Positions 11,449 through 22,806 are shown, counted from the stretch's first letter. The stretch is 64,000 nucleotides of DNA from Aphidius gifuensis (GCF_014905175.1 NC_057790.1:6758001-6822000); one strand, 5' to 3'. The notes: a model not told the origin generated them from the sequence alone. Made by a program: numbers and translations.

Positions 11449-12662
11449 CTAATCTGCATCATCGTCATCATGAATCTTGTATTCAGTATTTGGATTGATT
11501 AAATAAGCAGTATAGATATCAACTGAGTACTCTTTTTCAATTTGCCATGTTCTTCTGTGTCCAATTTGAGTGACTAAACCGATTTCTTCATACTGTAAAG
11601 CACAGTGTTTGGTGAATAATTTGTGTTGAACCTCAAACTCTTCATCAACAAGGTCTTCAAAACATTTTTCGTTACCTCCTGGTTCATCAAAGAAAACATC
11701 ATCATCGTCATAAAACTCATCTTTCAATTCATGAACTGTTGTAACTTGACTTATTGGAGAATTTTCTTCGACTGCTACTTTAATAACTTTATATTTAGCT
11801 TCAATATCAGCAAGTAAACGTTCGTTAAATGCAGCATCACGATGTTCATAATATCCAAGTAAGATATTTTTTTTTCCTTTACAATAGTTGATTGTATAAT
11901 CCAATAGTTTCTTGTAATATTCATCAGGGAAACGAATATCAGTGCTACTGTATCCAATAACATTTTTTCGCTGATGATTAGGATCACAAACATTGTAAAC
12001 CAATGATAAACGATTGCCACTTGAAACTTTGGTAACTGAAGGTTCCAATTTATTATTAAAATAAATAAATCTCAATGTTGATTTATCAACATCTTTTTCA
12101 GCATTGTCATCACCAAAACAAAAGTCACCACCAACATATTCTGATGGTAATAACAAAATCAATGTACCTTTTTTTTCTTGACGATATCCATGATGATGTG
12201 TAGCTTTAAAATCACCAGCTTTGTAGTAATTTAATGTACATTGATCAATGTATCCTTCAACATTTATTGTGTTGAGTATTGTCCTGATATCCAAGTCAAT
12301 GTCAAAATTTTTTGTTTGTTTGTATTTACAACAATCCATGTCAATGATGGTTTCAGTATTTTGAGAAAAATAAGATTCATCCAAGTGTGCATATTCATCT
12401 TGAGTAATTTTCATTGCATTCATTTTCATGTCACCAACTAATAGTGTTATTTTTTTATTTTTACCAATATTTAGTTTACCAACACGAATGCTCAGTAGAT
12501 CACAAACACTTCTGATATCATCATTGTTCCGCTTTCTTTTTTTATCTAAATAGAAAATCAAAAATTTTAATTAAATTATTTAAACAACGTTAATGGATTA
12601 TAAATTTAATATAATATTAATTAGTTATTCTTACTTGATGGTCCATCATTATTCTGTGCCAT
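11449..12662 (-). CDS. 2OG-Fe(II) oxygenase-like protein (copy 2)
   Basis: Two coding exons, 12662-12635 and 12545-11449, give 374 aa, exactly the length and exon structure of copy 1. The oxygenase core is recognisable: 'LNYYKAGDFKATHHHGYR', 'GTLILLLPSEYVGGD' and 'SVTKVSSGNRLSLVYN'. However, the residue aligned to the predicted distal iron ligand His178 of copy 1 is proline here (context 'NNKLEPSVTK'). With the His-His-His in place of the usual H-x-D, the iron site is probably lost, although R188 and the fold residues are kept. The open frame has no stops, so if it is translated it may be a pseudoenzyme. It is convergent with F-box copy C. Confidence 0.75.
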
Positions 12663-14220
12663 TTTTTTTCACTGAAAGAAATATTATTTTTCCAGCTAGA
12701 AATAATTTCTTGTGGCTGAAACAAAATCAGAAAAAATTGTCTTTTAGTTTTTTAATAAAATAATTATGATGACTATTAAAAATATCTTTCATCTCGTATG
12801 CAATTAATTGATTTATTATTATTATGAATTATGAAATTAATTAATTATTATCATTATTTACAGTTATTTAAACAAACAAAAAAATCATTGGTCATTTTTT
12901 CTAACCTCAACAGACATTTGCCAATAATTATTCTCAAAATATTAAAAATTAATATTCTTTAACTAATTTAAATTATTAATATTACATCAAGTACTTTCAA
13001 TTTATTATAAGCATTAATTAAATCTCTTTATACAAACTTAAATTGTTAACTTACTTTTTTTTTTTTCCTGTTGATTGTGTATTTTTAACAAGTGCAAACA
13101 AGTGTGAACGGTGAAAGAGATTCTGTTTAGGATTCGCACTATCTTATATTGTCTTTTTTTAGCGCCAAAATAATAAAAAATAAAAAATAAAAAAAAGACT
13201 AAGAAGACTAGAGACCTCTATATAATATTGTTTCAATCATATTCAAATGTAGATTATAATTTATAAAGCTCCACGAACAAAAATTATTTAATCTAAATGA
13301 ACTTTGAATTGGTTCATAGAAATTAACTTGAAAAATACATGAACGTGAATTATAGCTTAAAATCGTATCGTATAAAATAACATAGATTTATTCATTGGAT
13401 TCGTTGATTATCAAAACTATGTGACGTTTCATGTGATATACTCAATCCATGTCCCCAAATTGCTATAACTTGATGTTCATCATCAAAAAAACAATCTTGA
13501 GTATATCTTTTATTAGTGTATCTTTAATTATTTTTCTTTATAATGATTTTTTGACGCGAAAATTCCAGAAAAAACCCGGAAATATCATGTAAATAATTTA
13601 GAAATTGCTCCGTAAATATCTCCGTAATTCCGTAAATTTTTCATCGGAAAAATATAATTTCGGAGGTCTTAATTACCTAGAAATTCAAAGAAATCCGGGG
13701 AAATTTTTTCCCGCCAGGGATCATAAAGAATAAATTTAAATATTTAAATCAATTTTATTCATACGTTGTAATAATTATTAAATTAATTAAATAAAAGTGA
13801 TTCGATAGTAAAAAATACTTGATTATTGTTTGATTTGCGCTTTAATTAATAAATAATTATCAATTTTCATTATATTTCATGAGAATATACGAAATATATT
13901 TAAAATAAAAACAGTTTACATTGAACAACATAAGTTTAATGTTTATTATTTTTTATTTTATTTAGTGTATTTTAAAATTGTTTTTCCGTCGATTATTGTT
14001 ATTTCAGATAAGAAAAAATTTTATTTTCTACTGAGCTATCAGAGTTCTCTGTGCGTAGTCAATTTTTATATAATAAAAAAAATATATAAATATAAAAAAT
14101 TTTATAGTCTTCCGCTTACCACTAAATATTATCACAGTGCATGTATGTTTGTGTCATATATCGACGTGGCTTTTTGTTTTTTGCATAGTTCTTTTTAGCT
14201 ATTATCATCGTTGTTTATTT
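12663..14220. other. Oxygenase 2 upstream region and intergenic DNA
   Basis: About 13010-13310 is the duplicated oxygenase 5' flank (UTR exon and presumed promoter). About 13553-13725 is a locally GC-richer block with many CCGGAAAT/CCGTAAAT-like words, probably a dispersed repeat. The remainder to 14220 is AT-rich; the open frames seen there are low-complexity and lack coding features. Confidence 0.45.
13553..13725. repeat. CCG-word dispersed repeat
   Basis: The block contains repeated short words such as CCGTAAAT, CCGGAAAT and ATCGGAAAA, ending in TTTTTTCCCGCC. Related CTCCGA-rich segments occur at about 43365-43440 and 44875-44975. The similarity was judged by eye only, and the family is not identified. 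Confidence 0.4.
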
Positions 14221-16049
14221 TGAATGACGCCTTTTGAAAATATTTTATTGTTTTTTTTATTTTTATATTTAAGTTTTGTAAGTCATGTGATACCTATTGA
14301 CTGAGTTGATTCATCAAAAAAATTGATATAAAAATTTTTTATATACAGCCATATTGGGTGGAAAAAAAATCACTATTCGGTTGGCCATCCATCTGTTTTT
14401 ATCCAAAAATATAAAGTTGACGCTGAGGATTTTTTAATTGGTACAAAATGAGAATACGTATAAGTATGACAAATAAAATTTTAATTTATCTGTCTATTTT
14501 ATAATAATATCAATCAAAAAATATAATATAAAAGTATAATATAACGCACGAATTAATTATTTTTGTCTCTTATGTATAAATTTAAATAATGAATATACAT
14601 CGTAGATATATTTTGATGATCATTAATTTTTAAAAGCAGTAAATAAAATATTAATTATTGTTCATTTTAAATAAATGTTTTAGCAATTATATCACTTGCT
14701 GTTTTTGTGGCGTGCTTTGGACTGCCTGGCTGCACCAATGCAGGAAGCTTGCCATCAAATCGGCCAGACGGTTTTTTATTAGTCTTGTCGGAAAAAGAAT
14801 TTTTTGATGTACGATATCCTACACAAGATGAGAACAAAACAAAAATTGGAGAGGAAGATTTTACTAATACTTTTCAAACTGATTATTCGTATAACGACAT
14901 GACTTTTAGTTGTGCAAATAATAGTATTTATCTTTTAAAAAGTGTTGTAATTTCCGATTCGATTGGTAAATATAGTTTAATTTAAAAACTTATATTTTTT
15001 TTTACTAATGTGCAACAATTTATTTATTGTAAATATTTTTTTAGCTACGAACTACACACTTGATGTCATTAACTTTGATGAAAATAACAAATTAAAAACT
15101 GTTACTCATGTCAAGGATATTTTTGATGGTGCACAGTCAATTACATCAGATTGGACTACAGGAAAAATATATTGGACTGTATCTAGTAATAAACAATTCT
15201 CAATTAAAGTTATCGATAAATCATTTGAAAAATTAGAATACATTATTCAGCCCAATAACAAAACTTATATGGAAAAACTTCGTGTTTATCCAAAGCAAGA
15301 GTGAGTAAAAAATAAAATTAATTTATAAAATAAGTTGATAGATCAACAGTTATATAAAAAATTTATTAATTATAGTTTACTGATTAAAAAAAAAAACACA
15401 TAATAATAAAATAAATGAATTATTTGCATAATTTTTAAATTATTAAATTTTTTTTTTCAGCGAATTATTATTTTTATCTAACGGTAAACTTTGGTATACT
15501 TCTAATTCACTGAATAATAGTGCAAGTTTACTATTTGAGTCTGGAAAAAAATTTTCATACATATATGATTTTACTATTGATTATGCAACTGATAAATTGT
15601 ACATATTTGAAAGTTCTGCAGGATGTTCTATTTTGCGTAAGTATCTATTATTAATACTCAACATTAAAAAGAAAAAAAAAATTCTAATTTTTTAATTTTT
15701 ATTTATTTAGAATCTATTGATATTGAAACTTCTGTTCGACCATTAAATGTACATAATATTAATGAAATCGAAACATATTCTCAATTTGTTATTGATTTAG
15801 TAGCGTTTGATGATAAAATTTATTTTATTTTGTACGAAGATAAGTAAGTTATTATCTATTTTTTATCTAAAAATATATAAAAATATACTCATTGTTTAGT
15901 GTTAAATAACATTATATATTTTTTTTTTCAGTATACTGTATTCATATATAGAGAAACTGTATTTTAAAAATGCTCGGGAGAAAACTGTTGATATCACCAA
16001 TTTATCAGTAAATAGCAAATCGTCTTTCGTCTCTTCCAGTTGTCCATGA
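14221..16049 (+). repeat. Left arm of large inverted duplication
   Basis: This segment matches the reverse complement of about 17155-19136, from non-coding DNA upstream of the gene ('GGCCATCCA' and 'TTTTTAATTGGT' blocks near 14380-14445 match 18955-18990) through all five shared exons. The arms are diverged rather than identical. Confidence 0.75.
14660..16049 (+). pseudogene. Propeller-family secreted protein, start-lost copy (D)
   Basis: Exons are about 14660-14965, 15045-15300, 15461-15636, 15711-15843 and 15932-16049; all introns are GT-AG and match the intact minus-strand copy. The propeller-like part is open: 'SDWTTGKIYWTVSS' in exon 2, 'FTIDYATDKLYIFES' in exon 3 and 'LVAFDDKIYFILYED' in exon 4 resemble YWTD repeats. 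The beginning is damaged. The base aligned to the initiator ATG reads TTG, and an extra T in the next codons shifts the signal-peptide frame, so no ATG opens the frame before the Met at about 14899. The final donor is replaced by an immediate stop (CCA TGA). It is probably a recent pseudogene; a different upstream start cannot be excluded without RNA data. Confidence 0.65.
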
Positions 16050-17154
16050 ATGAATAATTAATTTATTCTTCTTTTTATCTCTTTATTTCGTTATTTAATA
16101 ATTATGAATCTATTGGTTTTGTTATTTTGTTTTTGTCAGAAAATTAACAAAAAAAAATACAACAAAAAAAAAAAAACATACATTTGTTTGATTTTTTAAT
16201 CTCCTAACCTTTTATCCTTAATCATTTTTTTTTTTTTCAATATCAGCTACAAAGATTTCCTAAAAATGTATTTTTAAAATATCAACTGATGTAAATTGAT
16301 CATCTATCAATTTAATATAAACATTAATTAAATCATTTGATTAAAATTTAAATTATAAACTTACTTTTTTTTTTTATCATGTTGATGATGTTGTTAACAA
16401 GTGTGACCAGTGAAAGAGAGTCAGTTTTTTCTACAGCCAAAAATAATAAAAAAAGACCAAGAAAAGACCAAGAAGACTTAAGATTTCTATATGATATTGT
16501 GTTGTCCATATTTAAATGTTTATTATGAAGCTCAACGAACACAATTATTTAATCTAAATTTTTAACTTAGAATTATAATTATATTATAATTAGAATTATA
16601 TGATCTATAGATCATTGAAATTAACTTAAATAATAAATACACGTGACTTACAGTTTGAAATTATAAAATATAAATAGATGTATTCATTGGATTCGTTGAT
16701 ATAATATTCTTAATTACAATATTGTAAATTAATTTCTTAATTAGAAGGAAAAAGAAATTATTATGAGAGGCTATACTCTGTATTTTCTGATAATTTTGCC
16801 GAATTATTGTTATAAGAACCAACAAATTGTTGAAAATCATATTGAAAAATCATATGTAATGCTTGAGTGGATTAATTGAAATATATTGTTGTAATTTTTT
16901 TATATTTTATTATTAACAAATTTGACAAGTAATTTATTTTTCAATTTATAATTATTAGTATTTATTGTTTTAATAAATATTCTTCATATAGGTATTATTA
17001 ATTGAATTTTTTTTTTTTTTTTTTACTTTAATATACGTGTAAATTTTTTGAAAATTTTTCATTCTTTTTTAACAGAAAAGCAGAAATATTTTTTTTTCAA
17101 TTAAAAAGAATGATTGTTTAAAACAAATTAACTGATTGTTGAAAATAGTACAAT
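16050..17154. other. Spacer of inverted duplication with orphan oxygenase 5' flank
   Basis: About 16310-16560 is clearly related to the 5' flank of both oxygenase-like genes (7430-7720 and 13010-13310), including the UTR exon region, but no oxygenase coding sequence follows on the minus strand. The rest is AT-rich. It marks where a third oxygenase copy once began. Confidence 0.6.
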
Positions 17155-18743
17155 TTATTTATATATTGTATCTGAATAATTCTTCATGAATTCATTATCT
17201 TTTTCGGAGTAGTGATAATTTTTTTGTTCCTTCTTTTCAGCAGTTGAAGCTAAAATGAAATAAAAATTAATAAAAATATTATGTATTATAATAATTTGAT
17301 AGATAAAGACATAAAAAAAAAGAAATGAATTAATTATACCCACATGGACAACTTGAAGAGACAAAAGACAATCTGCTATTTCCTGATAAATTGGTAATTT
17401 CAACAGCTGGCTCATTGTTATTTTTAAAATACAATATTGACACACTGTAAAAAAAAAAAATATATAATGTTATTTAAAACTAAACAGTGAGTACATTTTA
17501 TTATTTTAAGATAAAAAATAAATAATAAAAACTTACCGATCTTTAAATAAAGTCCAATAAATTTTATTATTAAACGCTACTAAATTGTGACCAGAAAAAG
17601 GGATTCTTCCAATTTCATCAATATCGTTTACATTTAATGGTCGACCAGAAGTTCCAATATCAATATGTTCTGCATAATTAAAAAATTAATAAATTAAAAA
17701 TTTCGTTATTTTTTTTTTTTGAATGTATAATATTAATAATAAATACTCACTCAAAATAGAATGACCTTCAAAACTTTCAATCAAATACAATTTATCAGTT
17801 GCATAATCGATAGTAAAGTCATCTATCTTTTGAAATTCTTTTCCAGACTCAAATAGTAAACTTGCATTACTATTCAGTGAATTAGAAGTATACCAAAGTT
17901 TATCATCAGATAAAAAGAATAATTCGCTGAAAAAAAAATTTAATAATTCAAAAATTATGCAATTAATTCATTTATTTATTATTATGTGTTTTTTTTTTAA
18001 TCATAAACTATAATTAATAAATTTTTTATACAACTGTTGATCTATCAACTTATTTTATAAATTAATTTTATTTTTTACTCACTCTTGCTTTGGATAAACA
18101 CGAAGTTTTCCCATATAAGTTTTGTTATTGGGTTGAATAATGTATTCTAATTTTTCAAATGATTCATCTATAACTTTAATTGAGAATTGTTTATTACTAG
18201 ATACAGTCCAATATATTTTTCCTGTAGTCCAATCTGATGTAATTGACTGTGCACCATCAAAAATATCCTTGACATGAGTAACAGTTTTTAATTTGTTATT
18301 TTCATCAAAGTTCATTACATCAAGTGTGTAATAGCAATCTGAAAAAATATTCACAATAAATAATTTGTTGCACGTGCAATGTACATTAGTAAAAAAAAAA
18401 CAATATATATATATATATTTGTTTTTAAACTAAACTATTTACCGTTCAACGTGCATTCTTCTTTGAAAACATAAATACTATTATTTGCACAACTAAAAGT
18501 CATGTCGACATACCAATAATCAATATAAGAAGGATTAGTAAAATCTTCCTTTCCAATATTTTGTATGTTCTCATCTTTTTGAGGATATTGTACATTTAAA
18601 AATTCCTTTTTTGATAAGACTAATAAAAAATTATCCGGCTGATTTGATGGCAAGCTTCTTCCATTGGCAAAGCCAGGCAGTACAAAGTATATCACAAAAG
18701 CAGCAAGTGTTATAATTGCTAAAACTTTATTTAAAATGAACAT
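17155..18743 (-). CDS. Secreted YWTD-propeller-like protein (copy E)
   Basis: Six coding exons, 18743-18443, 18338-18083, 17926-17751, 17669-17537, 17444-17344 and 17249-17155, give 353 aa with consistent phases. The ATG at 18743 opens a hydrophobic N-terminus (MFILNKVLAIITLAAFVIYF) that looks like a signal peptide. The body has spaced motifs of LDL-receptor class-B type: 'SDWTTGKIYWTVSS', 'FTIDYATDKLYLIES' and 'LVAFNNKIYWTLF', suggesting a single beta-propeller. The last exon adds a hydrophilic Lys/Glu/Asn-rich tail of about 30 residues that is missing from copy D. I do not recognise the protein; a role outside the cell is inferred from the signal peptide. The final donor (CCAT|GTGGGT) is the weakest junction in the model. 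The gene is convergent with its damaged paralogue. Confidence 0.75.
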
Positions 18744-19136
18744 AAATTAATATTTTATTTACTGCTTTTAAAAATTAATTGTCATTAAAATATATCCACA
18801 ATGTATATTATATTATTCAAATTTATACATAAGAGACAAAAATAATTCATTCGTGTGTTAATTGCATATTTTTCGATTGATAATATGGTATATATAGAAA
18901 TTAAAATTTTATTTATTATACTTAGAAGTACACGTATTTTCATTTTGAACCAATTAAAAAGTCTTCTTTCTATTTCAGGTGGATGGCCAACAAAGTGGTG
19001 TTTCTTTTTTTTTTTTTTACACAATATGGCTCAAATTTTTATCAAATTCACCTGCCTTCATAGGCATCACAATACTTACAAAACTCAAATATATAGAAAT
19101 AAAAAAAAAACAATATAATTATTTTTTAAAAGACGT
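17155..19136 (-). repeat. Right arm of large inverted duplication
   Basis: Read on the minus strand it matches 14221-16049 in the same order, and extends past the shared exons by one extra terminal exon. The outer boundary is near the 'GACGTC'/'GACGCC' word at about 19131 (partner about 14227). Confidence 0.7.
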
Positions 19137-20070
19137 CACTCAATGCGTGGTTACGAATATGTAAAGTTGGAAATTATGTATCTACAGTTCGTGGTACCCA
19201 ACGACAACTGATTTGTCTTGGTTTTTCAAGATGTATTCATATACTTGTATAGTTTCTTGGAGTAGGAGACAAAAGGGCTGGTCCCAAATGTTCTCTCGTA
19301 GGAATTATCTGATCTGTCACATCTGGCTCCATCAAAGTCGTGAAAATTTTATCATTGTGTATTCAGTAAAACAGTTGAGCAAAATTATCTCTAGTCCAAT
19401 TATCATATCATTACTTTTTGAGAGCATTCAGTCATTGGGTCTTATCAAATAATTGTAGTTTAGCTTCCTAAACTTTGGTAAAATCTAATATATCTCGTGA
19501 AAAAAGAAACGTTTGGTGCCGTTTATTTTATTTTATTATTTGTTTTCTATTTCTTTGTATTTTATCTGTTTATATAGTGTACACCAGTCTGCCTCAAAGA
19601 TAATGATTCCCTAAAAATATATTTTTAATAATATATGTTATCTTAAAAATAAACAATAACAATAGATTATATTTTCAGTGGTTTGCTGATTTTTATCGGC
19701 ATTTCGATTGATCGAATTGACAGTATATAAGAGAGATCAAAATCTGATAGTATATTTATTTATTACAGCTCGTCAGACAACAATTTATTAATTATTAACA
19801 ATTAAAAAATTTTTATTTACTTAAGTTTGAAAAGGTTGTCTTTAAATTTAAAAATAAAATATGAAATTAATTGTTCTATGCAATTTGATTAATCAATACA
19901 TTGTTTCCAGTATTTATTTAAAACTCTGGATTATTAAGACAAAAAAAAGAACCGGATATCTGATAAGCTGGGGAAAAATATTCAATAAAAAAGACATTAA
20001 TTGTATTTTTTTAAAATTTTAATCTTTGCATTTGTATTTGAAATTTATATCAATGAATATTTACAATAAA
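19137..20070. other. Intergenic with GC-richer island
   Basis: About 19140-19470 has clearly higher GC than its surroundings. On the minus strand two overlapping frames are each nearly open, for example one with 'TREHLGPALLSPTPRNYTS', broken by stops. It may be a fragment of a mobile element or of an unrelated gene; I cannot name it. From about 19560 to the ITFG2 stop at 20071 I see only AT-rich DNA, including one TATATAAG word near 19725. Confidence 0.4.
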
Positions 20071-22225
20071 CTATAATAATATATTGTCATCAATATCATC
20101 GTCTTCAGAATTCATTTCATACAACAAATAATTTGTTAATTTATTAATTTTTTTAGCTCGTTCAGTACCACTTAAATTGCCAACAAGTTTATCAACAAAA
20201 ACACGATTTTTTTCACTCAAACAATCCATAAGTGATAGTGATTTTATTGTCAAGCTTGGCAAAACAATATCATGAAAAATATAAATCTGTAATTATAAAT
20301 AAATATAATAACATAATTTAAATATATTTTTTTTTGGATTTTAAAAAATTACCTTATTTGAAAATGTATGATAAACTAAACTTGGTGTTTTTGTTCCTGA
20401 TGACACACTATAATTACCAGTACAAAATGCTGCAACTGGTTCTTCAACTTGAAAACGTATACAATTTTTTGATTGATCAAGAATGTATGTTTGTCCATCC
20501 CAAGCACTAGCAACGATATCATCAGAACCATTACCAGTTATGTCAAGACGTCCCAGAGCAAATATTTGATGATCAACTTGCATTGCCCTAAAAATTAATT
20601 CAATTAATAATTTGCATAATTAATAAATTAATTTAATAATAATATAATTTAACAAACCATAAAATAATTTCATCTCTAACAAGAATAATTGTACCATCAA
20701 GAGTTGCAAGTGCATATGGTTTACTATTTTCATTATTTTTTTTAACAATTTTTTCTTTATTAATCTTTAAATTATCATTATTACTTTCAATTAATTGATT
20801 ACTTTTTTTTGAAAAGTCTTCATATGTTGGAAGTATTTTTTTTTTCTTTTTAACATCAATATCACCGAGTATAATATTACCACCAATTATATTACCATCA
20901 ACTTGATCAGTGTCTGCAGGTAAACAATTTAATTTATTTTCATAAAATAATGTTGATTCTTTGTTTATTATTAATGGTAATTTATTATCATTAATTTTAT
21001 TTTTTGTATTTAATTGTTTTGGCACAAATATTGACGGTGATTCATCAGAATCATGATAATTTATAATTTCTGGTTCTAAATTACCAAGTATTTGAGTTGA
21101 TATATTTGGATTTCTTGCTCTTGATATACCCAATGTTTGATAATCAACACAACTTGCTGTTGTTTCATGTTTAAGCTCAGAATCATCTTGTGGTTTACAA
21201 TCATCAATATTACATTTTATTCTCATAAATGTACCACCTGGTTGAGCAACAAGTAGTGTTGGAATTCCATCACAAGTATGCTACATTAAAAAAAGGAAAC
21301 AAAAATAAACTTTTATATATTGTTTAATAATATTTAAAGAAGATGTAATTACTTGTAATCCAACACCACCAATTTGACCAGCACATTCCCATTTATTAAG
21401 ACCAATAAATGTACCAGATCCAATATCGGCATTACTAAACCAACGATAAGATCTAACAACTCTATCAGTTAATGCAATTATCAATTCATTTGCTCCATCA
21501 TTATCAATATCAGCAACAAGTACAACTTTTGTATTTGTTGGTATTCTTTGTAAATGTACACGTTCCATTTTACTAGAAAATTGATCAGTCATTGTAAATT
21601 GATCAAAATGTTTAACTAAAAAACAATTGTTATTAAAAAATATTATTATTATATATTATTTTAATATTTACATCAATATATTACCTATTTTTTCTACAGG
21701 ATCTTTTATACCAATGTTTGAATTAACTGAACGAGGACTATAAAAAATATTAATCCATCCATCACCACAAATAGCAACAAGTGCATTTCTACCATAATTA
21801 AACACATCACCAATGGCAATACTTGTTATCATTCCAAGTCCACTTTTTTTTTGCCAAAGTTCTGTACCCTAAAGAAATGATAAAAATACAATAACTAATT
21901 AATAATCTTAGTTAATTAAACCTATGAAAAAAAAAATAATTAAAATACTAACTTTAAATATAAATAAATCACCCTGAATTGTTCCAACAACAAGTTCATT
22001 ATCACCATCATTATCAACATCACCAATAGCAAGACCATTTTGTGAAACACAACCTGGTAAATCAAATACAAGTTTTTTACAAAAATTAACAGCTCTCATA
22101 TTTTCCATTTTATTATTTTGAATTGGTGATGTTTTTAAACGTGGTATTTGTTGTTGTTGATTTTGTGTTGGTGATGATTGTTGCTGTGATGATGATGACG
22201 ATGATGATTGTTTTTTTTCTGACAT
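20071..22225 (-). CDS. ITFG2: ITFG2, KICSTOR-complex propeller protein
   Basis: Six exons, 22225-21953, 21868-21685, 21615-21353, 21280-20658, 20587-20353 and 20286-20071, give 597 aa. FG-GAP-like calcium-loop motifs mark the propeller blades: 'AIGDVDNDGDNELVVGT', 'VADIDNDGANELIIAL' and 'LGRLDITGNGSDDIVASAWD'. ITFG2 is a subunit of KICSTOR, which places GATOR1 on lysosomes so that TORC1 responds to amino acids. The protein is longer than the human form (about 450 aa) because of a Ser/Gln-rich N-terminus and an Asn/Lys/Asp-rich insertion in exon 4 (about 20740-21200), where the insect copy is low-complexity. The start at 22225 has an AAACATG context and lies 2 nt after the IMMP2L stop, implying a shared transcript. 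Confidence 0.9.
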
Positions 22226-22227
22226 GT

Positions 22228-22806
22228 TTATAAAATTGTTTGTTGATATTTTTTTGATAATTTAATTGGTGTACGAGTAGCTGGTACTGATGGACCAAGT
22301 GATTGCCATCTACTTGGTGGCCAAACAATACAAGTTGCTTTGCCACTTATAAGACCAAGTGATATTGCACCAAATGTATTTGAGTCAACAGTATGACCAG
22401 TATTATCACCTTCAACCCAACAATGTCCTTCAGGTACCTAAGTAAAATTAACAATTAATAAATTTAATTTATAGCTAGTTTTTTAATGTGTTTTATTTAC
22501 TTTTACAACTGGATATTTGTAACCAATTGTTCTGATTTCGTCACCCTCAAGACCAATTATTCGTTTTATCAATTTTTGACTTGGATATTTTGGTGATGTA
22601 AATGATATAATATCACCGTGATTAATATTATAACTGTGAATTGACCAACGATTTAAAAAAACATAATCATATTTTTTATTATCTGGATTTAATGATGGTT
22701 GCATTGAGACACCTTCAACTCTTGCCACATAACCAACTGTGTCGACAAATGTTATTCCAATTGGTATTCCAATTAGAATATTTCTAATCACTGGTCGCAA
22801 TCCCAT
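22228..22806 (-). CDS. IMMP2L: Mitochondrial inner membrane protease subunit 2
   Basis: Two exons, 22806-22501 and 22437-22228, give 171 aa (the human protein is 175 aa). This is an S26-family signal peptidase of the inner mitochondrial membrane that removes intermembrane-space sorting signals. A hydrophobic N-terminal segment (residues about 5-28) is followed by 'VEGVSMQPSLNP' with catalytic Ser34, and by 'QKLIKRIIGLEGDE' with the general-base Lys81. The conserved 'GHCWVEGDN' and 'VDSNTFG' box lies in exon 2. The Ser/Lys dyad is intact. The TAA stop at 22230-22228 is separated from the ITFG2 ATG by only AC, on the same strand. Confidence 0.92.

Noticed and set aside
11775..12441. Other-frame ORFs over the oxygenase-like gene (both strands)
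   Set aside because: They are shadows of the real minus-strand exon, which has conserved motifs and matches its paralogue.
18785..19164. Overlapping Lys/Phe-rich frames on both strands upstream of copy E
   Set aside because: Low-complexity; the homologous region upstream of copy D does not preserve the frames.
22113..22346. Minus-strand frame of 77 codons across the IMMP2L/ITFG2 junction
   Set aside because: It is out of frame with both conserved proteins and consists of Thr/Asn runs from the polyGln-like tract.
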